Shown: positions 13,701 to 27,722, numbered from the stretch's first letter. The stretch: 64,000 nucleotides of DNA from Eopsaltria australis (GCA_034509425.1 JAVTVJ010001353.1:1-64000); one strand, 5' to 3'. The notes: a model not told the origin generated them from the sequence alone. Numbers and translations: made by a program.

Positions 13701-16700
13701 AACAAAGAGATTAGTGGCTAATTCTATAGAAGAACACCAACATGGAGCCAGGATTAATACATGCCAAGCAGAATGCTTCTGTTTGATAATGAGGTACTTC
13801 AGCCTCCGTGAGGGGGTGCTGAGATGGCTCTAGAAATCCAATTAAAAACTCACTGTTCTTTTCTAGGATATGCCCACCAGGACTCACGTGGACTCTTTAG
13901 GGGTAGCTTATTATCTACGTGCTGCAGAGTCAGGGACAGAGACTCTGACGGGTTCTGCTCTTTGTTACCCTAAATCTATTTACAGAAGCACTTAATTTGG
14001 TACTTCTAGAAATCTTCATATAGATTTATTTGCCTTGGAGGTAGGGACAAAAGAGGCCCTAGGACTCTGTGTAGAGAAACAATATGAAGGAAAAGTGTTT
14101 TCTCTGCCTGCAATCTATATGTACTGCACATTGTTTAAGCACTAGGTATATCGCACATAATGCATATAGTTGGTGGCAAGTATAATGGTGTTATTTCAGT
14201 ATTAATTTTCAGAAATGTTGTTAAGTGCTTTACTGAAATTCTAAAAGATGCTAGAGATGGTTTTGGGTGTTGCCAATGTAGCTTTGGGACAGGGAAAGAA
14301 AATATATATACAAACACCCTTTTTCATTATAAAAATTCAACACGGCTATGACTATTTTAGTCCCATTATTAATTACAACTGTAGGATTGAAAATGCAGTC
14401 CTCTCGAATGAAAGATGCATTTTTTTATCTTTTATTTTTAATAACTGTGGTTGTGTTTCTCATGGTAATGTGAAGAAGGATGCAGTAAAAATGCTCAAAT
14501 TTCAGGTTAATTGGAATGTTTTTATTTGATTATATTTGTCAAGTTCTAGCAAGATATTGCAGAGGTGTTTCTGCAGATCTTGTTAAATTCAAATCATCAT
14601 GTTCATTAATTATATATTCTGTACTGCACAACTATTGTGAAGCTTTTTGGAAATAAAATCAATTAACTTTTTATATTTTTTATATAGGATAGGTATGTAT
14701 AATGGCCATCCATTATAATCCATTGATTTGCTGTAAGACTCAATGAAGACAATGAACATTTCTGCCATGCAAAAAAGTAATCATTTCCCTAGATGTTCCA
14801 TGGAGAAGATACTTTTACTTATTTGTCTCACTCCACTATCCTCAATCAGCTAAACATTTAACTGTAGTTTAATTTCATTTGTTTTAGTGACTGCTTTCCA
14901 TTTTTCATTAAATACGTATTATTTTCTTATATGAGGATATGCAATCCTTAAATCTTAATTCTGAGAGTTTTTATTTTATAAATAGAAAGTTGATACTTCT
15001 GATACTTTGATTTTTATTCTGATGTGATTGAGTGATGTATTTAAAGAAAAACTCTTTTTGATTCATTAGAATCAAGCCTCAGTTTATCATAGGTCCTTGG
15101 TACATCCTTTAAAAGTATGCACCTGTGATTAACTGGAACCATGCTCTGAAACATTGGTTCAGAATGTTCCCTAAAGAGGAGTACTTTTAAATAAATTATT
15201 TGCATGCATCCCTTGATATTTCTTAAAAGAATTTATATTAATCTTGGTAAAAACCTAAAAAAAAAAGAAAGGAAAAGTCCTCTTCATATTAATTGTTCTG
15301 GAATCCTGCATGTCTAATAAAAATGAAGAAATTAGCATACAAATAATATTTTCCAAAGGGAAACAGATATATGAAAATTATTCCTATATTCATATTTGAA
15401 ATATTTTTAGTGAATTACTAGATACAATTGATACCACTGTAGCTGTTTTTTCCTAACACCTCTCTATTTTTTAAATTGTTTGCTATTATTTTGTATAACT
15501 AAATTTGGTTTTAGTGCATTTCTTAAACAGTATGCATTAAATTTACACACAGGCAGAAAAAAACCCCTAATCCATTAACTCTCCATGACAAATGGTTTAT
15601 ACAGATGAAGTAGTCATTGGAATCTGTCCTGCAGCCACAAGAAGCTGCTAGCTTATCAGCTGGAAACAAAGAAGCATCATAAAACATTTCTCAGCAAAGC
15701 CAAGAAGAATGATTTGATAACTAAGCCCTCCAGTAATTGAAAACATATAACCCATACACTTCTGAATTATAGCTGTGACCAACCTTTTATGAAACAATTT
15801 TTTTCCACCCAAATACTTTCTATAGTGCAGCAAAAGTGCCTATGAGTTAGCAGGATGGTCTGAGATACAGTCATCATTCAGGATAAGCAAAGCTACCTCC
15901 CCAGATGTCAACTCCTTTCCCTCTCACCAGCAGCCACACAACCTAAGCAGCAAACTGGAAAGTGTCAGAAAATTTTCATTTTGTGATCTTTCTTGAAGTC
16001 ACATATCCTTTTATTTATAGCTCTATCCTTCAGGTGTTTACATTAATGAATGCAATAATATGAAAGGTGAAGACATGAACAGTACAGTTATGAAAATTTT
16101 TGTCATCAAACATCTCCTTAATTTACATTAGTTTAGGAATGTGGTAATACAGGTGGAATATTAAAATATGGGTTTAGGTAAATCAGTTAAATTTGATTGT
16201 CATGAACAGTAGTTAAGATTTGTCAGAAACTTGTTCTTTGACTTGTATGGGATAAGTGGGTGGTCTTTTCCATGGGCCTACCCAGATTGAGTAAAATACT
16301 GTCACAGTTGATAAGATCTGGCAGAAGGGATGGGTGAACTTCCAAAGACCCATTGTACACTAATACCCAAATAATTAGATCTCAGAGCTTTATGAACGTC
16401 TTAGTAGAGGATGAAAATGTCCTAGAAGGTAACTTTTAGCCATGCTTTTTATCAGACATTATTTTTTATGTAGGATACTCAGAATGATTTTATTAACATG
16501 GGACTAGATATCTTGGATCAGACAATTCTGTCCTTGTTACAACAGGCAACAGCATTTATTCATATTGCCTTAATAGCATAAAACTCTGTCTCAGATCATC
16601 AGTCTCTGTTATGAGTCTTTCAAGACAGTTTCACTACTTCAGTTTCTCAGTAGGACGCCACACTGTAATTTCCAGCATGATCTCCACTGTGTTATATATT

Positions 16701-17768
16701 ACTGTGAAACAAGGCCGTACAATTTTGTACCAAGTATTGTTCCTGATTAAGGACAATAAGTTTTAAAACAGCTAAAAAAGTATTCAACATGTTATGTCAT
16801 TGTCCATAACAGGATTCTTTTAGTGTTTTCTATTAGCACATTAGCATCAGGAGGGATGTTATAGCGTGGGAATTTCTGCTTTCAGATTCTTTCTGAATTC
16901 TTTTGAAAAAAGACATATGGCAGACACATTTTTAAAACTCTAAAGCTCAAATATCAAAAGAAAAATAGAAATTTTAACATAGTTAGCAGATTTTTTTGGA
17001 AATCCTTGCTTATGCTTGCCTTAATGAATTTTTATTGTGATATATCCAGTTTAGGATCTTATTCTGTTTCATACTAATATTTTGCATATTGCAAAAAGAA
17101 TTTTCTTTATTAATTTAAAAACAAAGATTTAATTTCTTTGAAAAATAGGATTCATAAAAAACTTCATTAATACATGAATATTTCAATTAAACAAGTGTAA
17201 CTATATGGAATTCTGCTGTACATGATTTCTGAAATAACCTGTGAAAAAGACGAAACAAAAGAAATCATAGTTCAGTCTCTTCTAACTCAATACAAGGGAG
17301 GAATAATTCACCAACTTCACTTTTGAAGCAGAGATGGAGCAAAATCTCTAAAGACAGTAAAATTACAGGGGGAGAAACATAATTTTTTTCCCCCCAGAAT
17401 CTACTGTCTAGACATCAGTGAGTTTTTTCAAGGAAGGAGCAGATTTCTATATGAGAGATTTTGACACCAGTTAAGAGTCTGAAAAAAAAGACAGCAGAGC
17501 TTCCTACCAGAGTATTATAACTGAAGTTCTGTGAATTCTTAGAGGAATAGAAATCAGGGCATGGATGGAGGCCATTTTTTTCCACATCTTTTGTGATTTA
17601 TGTGTTTCCTGTTTCCTGGTGTCTGCCTGTGTTCTTGAATGATTAAATTCCATTCCTATTAGATCCCTTCTGTAAGTGGTGCTGAGATAACTTGAATTTT
17701 ACTGGTTTTGATAAAATGAGGAGGTTCCATGATCTTTTCCTTTTGTTCAGCTATTGTACTTCAATTAT

Positions 17769-17890
17769 AAAAAAAAAAACAAATAAACAAACCAACTCAA
17801 ACCAAACCAACTAACCAGCCACGCCCCCCACTCCAAAACCCATAAAAAAGCCCCACAAACCCCCCTCAAACAAATAAATAAACAAAAAAG
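17769..17890. repeat. A/C-rich low-complexity block
   Basis: About 120 bases almost devoid of T and G, built from A runs, AAC/AAAC/ACC units and C runs. It looks like a degraded simple repeat and has no coding potential. Confidence 0.85.
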
Positions 17891-19269
17891 ATCGAGCAGT
17901 ATTTTCGCCTTCATGTCTTTTTATCAATGCACCGAGATATCAAGATACACTTGCCTAGGAATTTATAGAAAAAATACTGTTAATTTCTATAGTATGCTTG
18001 TTTAGTGCCCATTCTCCATTTGAGGATTCTTGATGGCTACAGAATGCGAAAGATTGAATTTTACCAGTGGCCCCCTAAATCACTTATCATTAGATAAATG
18101 CAAACGTAAGTGTCGCAAAAGAAATCTTAATTAAAAAAACTAATTGAAAAACAGCTGTTTTATTTAACAATAGGGCAATATAATATAGGACAATAGCTAC
18201 TACATGCTCTTATATCTAGTAATGTGCTGCTTGGCTTTATATTTTTCCTGTGCTCCCTTCAGTTCAGAAGGTTGTCAAATTAAGCTAACTCTCAAGATTT
18301 TTCACACACCTCCTCAGGGGATGGAACATATTCTTTTGACAAGCCCTATCCTTAGGCTTGTTTTTCCCTGAAATGAATGTAGATGCGGAACATACGTCTT
18401 CCTTCCTGAACAGAATATCTGTTGAGCAGAAATTCACCCCTGAGGCCTCAGACACCTTCTTCCTTGTGCTTGCCCTGCACTTCCAAATCTGATAACATAG
18501 TGATTTATCACCTAATCCCTGAATACTCTGTTTTGGGGATACAAACCCACAAATGGTAGGTAATAGTGACTTTTGAAGACCTCTCCTAGCTGGCTGGGTT
18601 TCAGGAAAGCATAGCAGTTATGTAAACAAATTTATTTAACCATTGATTTTTTTTCCCACCTCTTCATATTTGTACCATCATTCTTTTTTTTCAGTTCTAT
18701 AGACTTAGAGTATCATGAGAGATCAGAAAGGCTATCTTCAGTTCAGTTAAGTGATTCTCAAAAAGAAAAGTCTAAACTGTTCAAAATTGACTCTAACGAG
18801 AATTCTGTAAGCCTATTTTTAGTGAAAGTAATATTTTTCAATCACTCAACACTTCCATATTAGAAGATAACAGAAATTCTATGAGCTTCTTTGACCTGGT
18901 TTAATTTAGGATAAATATTTCATTCAGGATTAATACTAGTGGCTATAAAAAGGAAAAGGATGCTACTAGCATGAAGATTTTAGATGTGAGAAAACACAAA
19001 CAGTACTGGGATTTCTAACTGGGTTGAAAGAGGCATGTGTTGGATAACATTTAATCTTTCCAGAGTGTAAATGAAAAAGCAAATATTATTTAGAGAATTT
19101 TTGACAATTTTGAGTTTAAAATATTTGTGAGAAAAAGTTTTGAGTTTAAAAGATCCACTTCAGTGTGGTGAACAAACAAAAGCAATCTATCACATACAAC
19201 TGGCCCTACAAAGGACTGTAAGGGGTTTTTGTAAGTGTGTATGTGTTTTTATGTTTTTGCATATATTGA

Positions 19270-20098
19270 TACCAATTCTGCAGTAACACGTTTAAGAAAG
19301 TCAGAGAAATGCTGCACAACGGCTTCTGGGAAAGAGGAGGGAGAAAATGTAAGAAGAGCAACCTTGCAGCCACCAAGGTCAGTGAAGAAGAGGGAAAGGA
19401 GGTGCTTCAGCTGCCAGAGCAGACCTGTGAAGATCATGATGCAGGCTGACTTTCTGTAGCCCATGAAGGTCCATGGTGGAGCAGACATCCAACCACATCC
19501 AACCACATGCCAGGAGGAATAGGTGGATATAAGCTGAAAGAAGGTTCTGCACGTGGACAGGCCATGCTGGAGCAGGGAGAGTCCTGGCAGGACTGTGAGC
19601 CTTTTGGGAACTCATGCTGGAGGAGTGTTCCTGGAGGATTACACCCAGTGGAAAGGACCCACACCAGAGAAGTTACTGAAGAGCTGTGCCCAGTGAGAGG
19701 GGACCTATGATGAAGTAGGGGAAATACACAGAGGAAAAAATGGCAGAGATGAATTATTAGGAACTGACTGCAGCCTTCATTCCCTGTGTCCCTACACTGC
19801 TGGAGGGGAGGAGGTAGAAATACTCATAGCAAAGCTGAGTCTGACAAAAAGGGAGGGATAGAAGGAAGGTGTTTTCAGACCTGTTCCTATTTCCTATTAT
19901 TGTACTCTGTTACACTTGGCAATAAATAAAATTCATCTTCCTAAAGTCTGTTTTACCCATAACATTTATAGGCAAATTATCCCTGTGTACTTATTTCAGT
20001 TTCTGAGATGTATTTTATATCTTCTCCCCTGTTAAGGAGGGGGAGTGTAAGAGTGGCTTGGTGAGCACCTGGTAGACAGGCAAATTTAACCCACCACT
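19270..20098 (+). mobile_element. 5'-truncated solo LTR, songbird TguLTR5-like
   Basis: Homology to the LTR at 22220-23276 begins around 19270 (AACACGTTTAAGAAAG) and continues through the shared CACCAAGGTCAGTG block (about 19371), several spaced GGAGCAG-type units, a block with AATAAATAAAATT near 19921, and the 3' terminus AACCCACCACT at 20088-20098. Roughly the first 180 to 200 bases seen in the other copy are missing. It is more diverged than that copy and looks older. The family name is from memory and may be wrong at subfamily level. I found no clear target duplication, as expected with the 5' end lost. Confidence 0.8.
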
Positions 20099-22218
20099 AG
20101 TTCTTATCCTGCTTCTATATGAACTCATCAAAAGTCACTTACTGAGATCTCCTGCTTTGATTTTAGACCAATTAACATGCAACAATATCTACTGTTCTCT
20201 ATCTGTTAGGATAATAATAAAAAAATAAAATAAAACCAAAGTTTAACTGAAATTTCGCTCTTACCAAGGCCAAGAAGAATTACTTAGACCTTCTACATGA
20301 TATAATTTATAACTTTGCTTTTCCTCTTTTCTGTGTTGGCCTCTATGTCGGCAGGGAACAGAGCAAACCAGCACAGAACAAGTTTCCTGCCTCTGAGGCT
20401 TCCATTGCTGACTTCTTGTTGCACTGTGATTGACTTACAGCCCCACTAAGTATTACTATATAGCATTGCAAAAACAAAACGCATAGCCAAAATATTGTTC
20501 TATTTACACAGTCTGAATGATAGGGACAATGAAATTAATATTATGTTTTTCAAGGCTTAACACAGATGGATGGTAGAAACATCTGAACTGAAACGTTTGT
20601 TTGATTTGGTAGTTTCTGTGCCCAGACAAATTTAGGAAACAACTCCCTTTTATTGAAATGGGGCTTTTTTTCACATTGAAATAGGACATGTATATGCTTG
20701 TCATGAGGCTACAGAGGCAAAAACAGAGAGATGTACATTATCCTCAAATTATGCTGTAAGCAGTTTTTGTCTTCAGAATCTCAGATTACTTTTATATTTA
20801 ATTTCATCAGAAAACAATGTTCTTTTGTTCCTCTCAGAGGGCTACTCTACCCTCTGGGATAAATGTGAACAGTTTGAAGGAATGCAGAACCACTATACCC
20901 AAGGGAAATGTCTGTCTTGAACAGCCCTGCAAATCTGACTGTGTATTGCAATATTTCTCGTACATCCAGCCAGGCCAATCCTGCCTTCAACCTTTCTCAG
21001 AACTTAGGGAACACGAACGGAGCAAACAAAGTCTTGCATGGTTTATTTTGAGAACCTGATATTTGAGTATTGATATTAGTCACCAGACTGATCACTTATG
21101 TATTATTGTGGCTTTGTGCTTGTATACATATAGTCCTATAAAAATCCACACTTCTGACTCCAAATTATGCATCTAGCGAACTACCTCTGTCAATAAATTA
21201 CCAAATTTTTTAAAAAATTAAGCCTAGAAAAATACCCAATAGCCAAAGTCAAAAATTGAACAAATGTGGGAAAAGCTTGAGCACTGATTGGAAAAGCTGC
21301 TGGCCTCAGACTTCATTTTAAAGCAGCATGAAGAAAGCATTTATAGATTGCAAAAGAGTCAAGTAATTGATTTATTGTCTGTGGTTTTAATCTTTATTTT
21401 TCATATTGACTAGTATGTTTCAGTTGCTTTGCAATGGGGACTGTAGAACAGCCATCTACAATATTTGCTGGTCCATTAGCCTGGCTAGGTGAAAAAGTTT
21501 CTTTATGGAGTTGAGAAATGTACCACAGCACAAACTACCAGTGAATCTGCACAGTGTGATTAAAGCTGGAATACTCAGGATTTTGGATTAATTGGTTTTT
21601 CTGTACCCTAGTCAGCAAGGATACTGATCTTAGTATCTTAGCCACTCTGAATTGGTACAAATGCCTGATTGTTACTTCTATTTGTCCTTATTTTCTCTGT
21701 TGCAAAGCATGGAGAAAGTACTCAAAGATGGGTTTTCTTGCAAAAATAGCCTGCATAAAACTAGAATAATAAAACAGAAAATAGAGTAATAAAACATTAT
21801 TACTTAACACTTAAAAATGTACAGATCTACCTCATGTGGGCTTTACATAATGACTTTATTTGAGTTACTCCATAAGTACACTGCTGGATGTCACTAAACC
21901 CACAGCATACAATGCAGAGCTAGTCATTGTCTCCCATGGAGTTTTGACTCACTAATTTAAAAACTAGAATGATTGTACAAGTCCATTACCCCTCCAGTCT
22001 GTAGAAGACATAAATCTGGAAGAGGATTCTAAACAACTGTGCTGCTCAGCAGGACTTTATACATATTCCCAAACTAAAAGTATTTTCTTTAAAATGCTAT
22101 TTTATTTGCTGTAGACAACCTCTCTATGTACATAAAGATAGTGGGAGAATGAAAAAAACCCAGCAGTATAATTTTGTGAAAAATCCTAACAAACTCTGGC
22201 TTAATTTACATTTGAAGT
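20099..22218. other. Noncoding spacer between two related solo LTRs
   Basis: About 2.1 kb of AT-rich DNA. I looked for retroviral internal sequence (primer binding site after the first LTR, polypurine tract before the second, gag/pol-like frames) and saw none. The flanking LTRs are therefore better read as independent insertions than as one provirus. Confidence 0.6.
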
Positions 22219-22219
22219 T

Positions 22220-23276
22220 TGTATTGGGTTTACATGACCAAGTTTTGGTGTGTGGACAGCAACAGGGGTGGCTTCTGTGAGAAGCTGCCAGAAACTTCCT
22301 CCATATCTGGCAGAGCCAGCCAGCTCCAGGACTGACCCACTGCAGGTCAAGACCAAGCCTGTCGGAGAAGGTAGTAAGGCCTCTGTGATAAGATATTTAA
22401 GAAAGGCAAAAAAAAGTTCTTTCACAGATTTAACTGTGCTCCAAGAACAGAGGAGTGAAAATGTGCAAGCAAAAGAACTCTGCAGACACCAAGGTCAGTG
22501 GAGAAGGAGGGGAAGGAGGTGCTCCAGGCACCTGTGCTAGGATTCCCTCCAGTCCGTGGTTCAGACCATGGTGAAGCAGCTGTGCCCCTGAAGCCCTTGG
22601 AGGTCGATGGAGGGGCAGAGATCCACCTGCAGCCCATGGAGGGCACCCACAACAGAGCAGCTGAATGCCTGAAGGGGGCTGTGATGGTGGGAAGCCCTCA
22701 GTGAAGCAGGGTCCTGCAGATCCATAGGGAGAGGAGCCCACACTGCAGCAGGTTTCCTGGTAGGATTTGGGACACTGTGGGGGACCCTCACTGGCGCAGC
22801 CTGTTTTTGGAGGACTGCACCCCATAGAAAGGGACCCAACCTGGAGCAGTTCAAAAAGAACTGAAGCCCATCGGGAGGCATAAAGTTGGAGAAGGTCATG
22901 GTGGACTGTCTGCTGTGGCAGGGTACCCATGCTGGAGCAGGGGAAACTCCTCTCCCTGAGCAAAAGCAGAAACCATATGCAATGAACTGACTGCAATCCC
23001 CATTCCCTGTCTCCTTCACTTCACTGGGGGAGGAAGTAGAGCCTGTGAAGGAGGGAAGGGTGGAAGTTGGGTTTTTAAGATTTTAGTTCTTATTATAAAT
23101 TCAATTTATTTCCCCAAATTGGGTCTTTTTGCCCATGACAGTAATCAATAAATGATCTCTCCCTGTCCTTTTCTCAACTCATGAGCCTTTTGTTTTCTCC
23201 CCTGTCCAGTTGCAGAGGGGAGTGATAGAATGACTTTGGTGGGTACCTGGCATCCAGCCAGGATCAACCCACCACA
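22220..23276 (+). mobile_element. Full-length solo LTR, songbird TguLTR5-like
   Basis: The element runs from TGTATTGGGTTTACATGACC at 22220 to AACCCACCACA ending at 23276, so it has TG...CA termini. Inside are the diagnostic CACCAAGGTCAGTG block (about 22487), a series of imperfect repeats of roughly 40 to 60 bases with GGAGCAG or GAAGCAG cores, and a 3' block containing AATCAATAAATGATCTCTCC. The flanks are AAGTT on the left (22215-22219) and AAGTG on the right (23277-23281), an imperfect 5-bp target duplication (or 4 bp if counted as AAGT). No internal retroviral genes adjoin it, so it is a recombined solo LTR. Open frames within it on both strands (one of 188 codons on the - strand) are by-products of its GC content. 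Confidence 0.88.
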
Positions 23277-25226
23277 AAGTGAATGAATGGAACATATTTA
23301 CCTAAACTGAAGTATTTGCTATAATACCTGTAATACTGTTATCTGTACATATCTTTCATGTAGTTAAAAATTTGAGTTCTCATAGTACTGGGGTGTTTTT
23401 GTTTGTTTGCTTGTTTTCTTTACTGGCTGTTCGGTTTGGTTGGTTTGTTTTGTAAGAATAGATATTTCTTATATTTGTCAGCGTGTTGGGGAACCTCTTG
23501 TGTCTTACAGTACACATTTGCCAATGAAAAATTTCCTTTATGATAATGGATATTGTAAAGTCTTCTTGCAAGCTTCATGATCTATTTCAGGGTAATAAAC
23601 CTACTCAACTGCACAAGACCACAAAGCTCGTCAAAACATTATAATACACTCAAATTCCTATGTAAATCAGAGCTGTAGGAAAACTAACCTTTTAAAAAGT
23701 CTGTTTGTTTCTCTATTTTACAGTGGTACTGACAAATTCAAGCCAAGCCTGTTGTATTTATAGCCTTATTTATTTATTTTTACTGCCCATTTTAGAATAG
23801 TCACTCTAGATTTTCACATGAAAGTCTCTCTACCACAATCACCAGAATATATTTTCCAAAAATCTCAGCCTTGCCTCACTTGCTATATGCTTTTTCACAC
23901 AATATTTCTCAAAGTAATATTTGTATCCTCCAAAACTGAATTTCCATCACAAATCCAACTCATTCTCTTTCTAGTTTTTCCACCAGAAGCAGAAGCAATG
24001 GTAAAGAAAAAAAGAAAAGACCTTAACTTTGGCCCTGGGATAAGATTATCCCACTGCGCTGATTCCTCCAAGACTTCCTGGGAAGTGTCTGAAGCATTTA
24101 GGGCAAAAGCAATGTGAAACCCCCTTTGTGGAACACTTGCAAGCAGCCACATGTGGAGGTAAAAAGTGCAGAGTTGCGAATTTATCCTCATTAAGTTTTT
24201 TATATATTGGATAAACTGATCTAAGACTTGATTTTTAGCTATAAGGTAAAATTTGCCTGGCCTTATAGGCACCTTCCAGGTTCTGTACACACTGGGGGCT
24301 CAAGTATTTTGCTACTTTAGCAGTGTGTAAATACAACATAGGTGAGACAAATTACAGTGTGCTATTACCACTGCTGCCTCATGGAAACTGTGCTCTTGCT
24401 GAAGTACATGGTACAGTATTTCCTGGTAATACCACAAATGGTTCCTGTCACCACTGGGTTATTAACAGCTTTAGTGACATTTAGATATTTTGCTGCTCTT
24501 TTAAAAAAATATTTTATTACACTTTCTGTTTACACTTTGATAGCTTTTCTAAAGCAAATAATAAACAGAGATGTCTTTTGCACTACATACATAAAAGGAA
24601 AGGGCTTGTCTGCTGTATGTTCTAGCCTCCCAGGACTCAGATCAGAGAGCTGGCTTAATTCACTGTCATTTAAAACCAGATGTTTTCTTCTGGCACACTG
24701 TCTTGCAAAAGCAGCAATGAAATCCATCAGATGGTACTCAGGGAAGCTCTAGTGCATTAAATTAAATACCACAAAGTGGAAACAATGAAGAACTGAAAAT
24801 AAATCCTAAAAAAAAATACACATAAACAAGAGACAGCTTCCTCAACCCTCTACTGAGTGATGAGTTCAAAGGAGATCTTTAATACAAGTTCTCTAACAAA
24901 ATGGAAAGCTGTTGCAAACCTAAAAGTAGGTGCTGATGCCATATACACTAGTATACACAAGTCTAGTTATTGTTGCACAAAACAATTATAGTCGTTGCTT
25001 CCAGGAAGGGAGCCATGTAAAACTACATGCACTGGTTTGGAATTGTGGGCTTTATACAGCTAGAAACTTTCGTAGAAAGTGAACTTTACATTGGTTCTGT
25101 ATGGCTGCTGTGCTTCTGAACTTTAAAGCAATTTGCCTCAGATCAGTACCTGGCCCCTTGTACTCTCTACAGATAAAACAGGATAAAGTAGATCTGTGTA
25201 AATATAGGGGGGATGGTTAGGGGCCT

Positions 25227-25273
25227 CCTTTCCCTTTCCCTTTCCCTCTCCCTTTCCCTTTCCATTTCCCATT
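25227..25273. repeat. (CCCTTT)n-like pyrimidine repeat
   Basis: About eight imperfect CCCTTT units with CCCTCT and CCATTT variants. The tract is strictly pyrimidine on this strand except for one A. Confidence 0.9.
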
Positions 25274-25835
25274 TTCTTGTTCATTTTCTCCTGTTCACTA
25301 ATAACATTTGGATAGGCAGCTCCAAGTCATGCTGAAGACTTTGTGTGCAGCATTACAGATAAACACAGGACACAAAACATATCACGTTAGGTAAATTTCC
25401 TTATCAGTTGCTTGATAAAACCCAGTTTGAATTAATCTTAAACTAAATAAATTCTGATTTCAAGCTATCTACCTAAACCAAGCAACTTTAATAATTTATG
25501 AAACCTGAGAATCTACATTCAGAAGTTTCAAATCTTTGAATTGTCATTAATCAAAAATATCATTGATAAAAAGGTGTATGTAAGACTTTTCCATTTATGC
25601 TGGTGAACAAAAGAAAGCTGAAACCTCCAGGCTGAGAAAAAGATAATGTAATTATCTAGAGTATATACCTGTCACCAGAATTTTTCCATTCAAAAAGAAA
25701 GTCTAACTAAACAAAAGAACTCAGGGAATCAATTGAGTAACTGAATAATTTTAGGAAAATTAATAACAGAGTTAGGAAACAAGGTTCTATATTAAAATTC
25801 TAACAATAATGTCCTCATAGAAATCAAAATTAAGA

Positions 25836-25879
25836 AATAATAATAAACAACAACAACAACATAATAATAATAATAATAA
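25836..25879. repeat. (AAT)n/(AAC)n trinucleotide repeat
   Basis: Alternating blocks of AAT, then AAC, then AAT units. The change of unit suggests a point mutation that later expanded. Confidence 0.92.
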
Positions 25880-27639
25880 GTAAAAACTCTTTGCAAGGGA
25901 AGTTGTTTAACTCTAAAATGAAATGTTAGAAGTACCACAATGCAAAGTAGTTGTGCTGATGGTGATATAAAGTCCAAAGGAAGGCATACATGTAACGTTC
26001 AACACAGCAGAGTTTGACAAAATTTACAAAGGCTATACGTAAGAAGAAGGATTTGCAGCACTAACTCAGTGCATAAACTGAAAATGTGAATAAATGGACC
26101 TTCTTTCTTTTTCATTCAGTGCATAAAACCAGCTGGCGGTAAAGCAGTAGATAGCAGAATTTTAACTCTCTTCCTTTAAAAGACGTTTTATTTTTCTGTT
26201 ATTTCATCTTTTTTTCACAGTGAGCCAATTTCCTTCCTATGCTGTTCTAATCTGTGGTAACCCATCTTTGGTTCCCCTCAGTCTGTGATGCTAACACAAA
26301 AAAGTCTAAAATGCTTGTTGGACTCACCCTTCAGACACCATGTGAACAGCATGAAAGAAAGCTGCAACAATTCAAAGCAATGTTTGTGGTACTGAGAATG
26401 TTGCAATATTTTCCCTCCCACATACTGGGGTGCCAAAAAGAAAATGCCAAATCATTTTCTCAGTTTGTCAGATGCCTCTCAACCTCTCCCACAGAGACTA
26501 CTCATTCCTAGAGTTTGCATACAGTTGTGTAAATGTGTCAAGGCCTCTGTCATCCAAGGAGGGAATATGTGGGGAAAGTGCCTCCTAAATTCATAAGTAC
26601 TCATGTGGTTTTGAATAACTATGCCACATGATTATTACTGTGCCCCCCTGTCCTTCCTGGACACTATTTTCTACATATTTAGAACTAGTGGGAAAAAAAA
26701 AAAAAGAAATTAGAACTGTAGCACTAGAGGGCACTATAACCTCCGAGATAATATTGGGGAAAATTTTCCTCTATAAGAAACATACATATTACAAAACCTT
26801 CCACTAATTTTGCTACATTTGAACAGTCTACAGAAGTGGCCTAAGAGTGACTATCACTGATTTATTTTAAAAACTCCAAAATTATTTATCTTTCCTTTTT
26901 AAGATTCATATATGACTAACCAAATCCATGGGGGTGGATACTGAAAAATACATGAGACTTTTTTAGATGCAAAGAAACAATAAGAGATGGGAAATGAATA
27001 AGGAAAGAAAGAAGCTGAAGGAAACTGAGGAGAGCATAGTAGACAAATTTGTTTCAGTGTGATATTTGATGTGAAATACCTGGTGAAATCTCCCTTTCTA
27101 ATAAATTTGATTTTTCCTAGGTACAAATACAATAATCTGGACTGAACATATGGAAATATGAAACATAGTAGCAAACAGTAAATTTGTTTTTAAAGAATAT
27201 ACAGGGAATAACCTTAATATAGGAAAAGTAGTAATATAGAAAAACCAGAAATTATTACAAGAATCCCATACACTCAAGATATTGCTTTGAATAATAATAA
27301 AGAAAGAATCATTGATATAGAATTGCTGATATTTCACTGAACATAAAAAAAATATTTTTTCTGGGCAATTCCAAAGCACAGTATGAAGCCTATCCATACA
27401 CAGATTTGGATCTTTTGAGTGACATTATTAATATGTATCATATGCCTAAGAATATTTACATGCTTAAATAAACTTTTCAGTTATGGTCTGCATTTTTTAC
27501 ACATACTATTGTCCAGAATACACCATTCAATCAAACAGTGGCTGGATATTTCATTCTGTTTTGGCAACCTGCTATATTTTGTAGCCAGTATGTCTTTCAA
27601 GAACCATTTACACTCAGAATGAATAACTGCAAGTTATTT

Positions 27640-27722
27640 CACAGAATCATCATCATATATTGGTTTGAAAGAGATCTTGAAGATCACCTAGCTCCAACAG
27701 TCATGGACTTTTCCCATAACAG
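27640..27722 (-). repeat. CR1 LINE 3' tail fragment
   Basis: CACAGAATCATCATCATAT, followed by TGGTTTGAAAGAGATCTTGAAGATCACCTAGCTCCAAC in pieces, follows the order of the reverse-complemented avian CR1 3' UTR (AGAATCA terminal units, GGTTTGGAA, GACCTT-AAGATCA, TAGTTCCAAC). It is therefore a short 3' terminal remnant in - orientation, typical of the heavily 5'-truncated copies CR1 leaves behind. Confidence 0.7.

Larger units (their letters stand above)
9691..19269. other. AT-rich noncoding stretch, mostly featureless
   Basis: No gene is recognised. The stretch includes an (AAGG)n microsatellite and an A/C-rich low-complexity block (listed separately). A 14-base direct repeat, TTTTGAGTTTAAAA, occurs at 19108-19121 and 19138-19151. 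Segments around 11130-11290 and 12540-13000 are compositionally balanced and could be conserved noncoding elements, but that needs a cross-species alignment. Confidence 0.55.
23277..27639. other. AT-rich noncoding stretch with simple repeats
   Basis: No gene is recognised. Overlapping open frames at 23818-24290 (99 codons +, 131 codons -) have no recognisable domains. The two simple repeats are listed separately. Confidence 0.6.

Noticed and set aside
22430..22996. 188-codon minus-strand open frame as a protein
   Set aside because: It lies entirely within a solo LTR and follows its internal repeats.
19270..23276. A single provirus with two LTRs
   Set aside because: The first LTR is truncated and more diverged than the second, and no primer site, polypurine tract or retroviral frame is visible between them.
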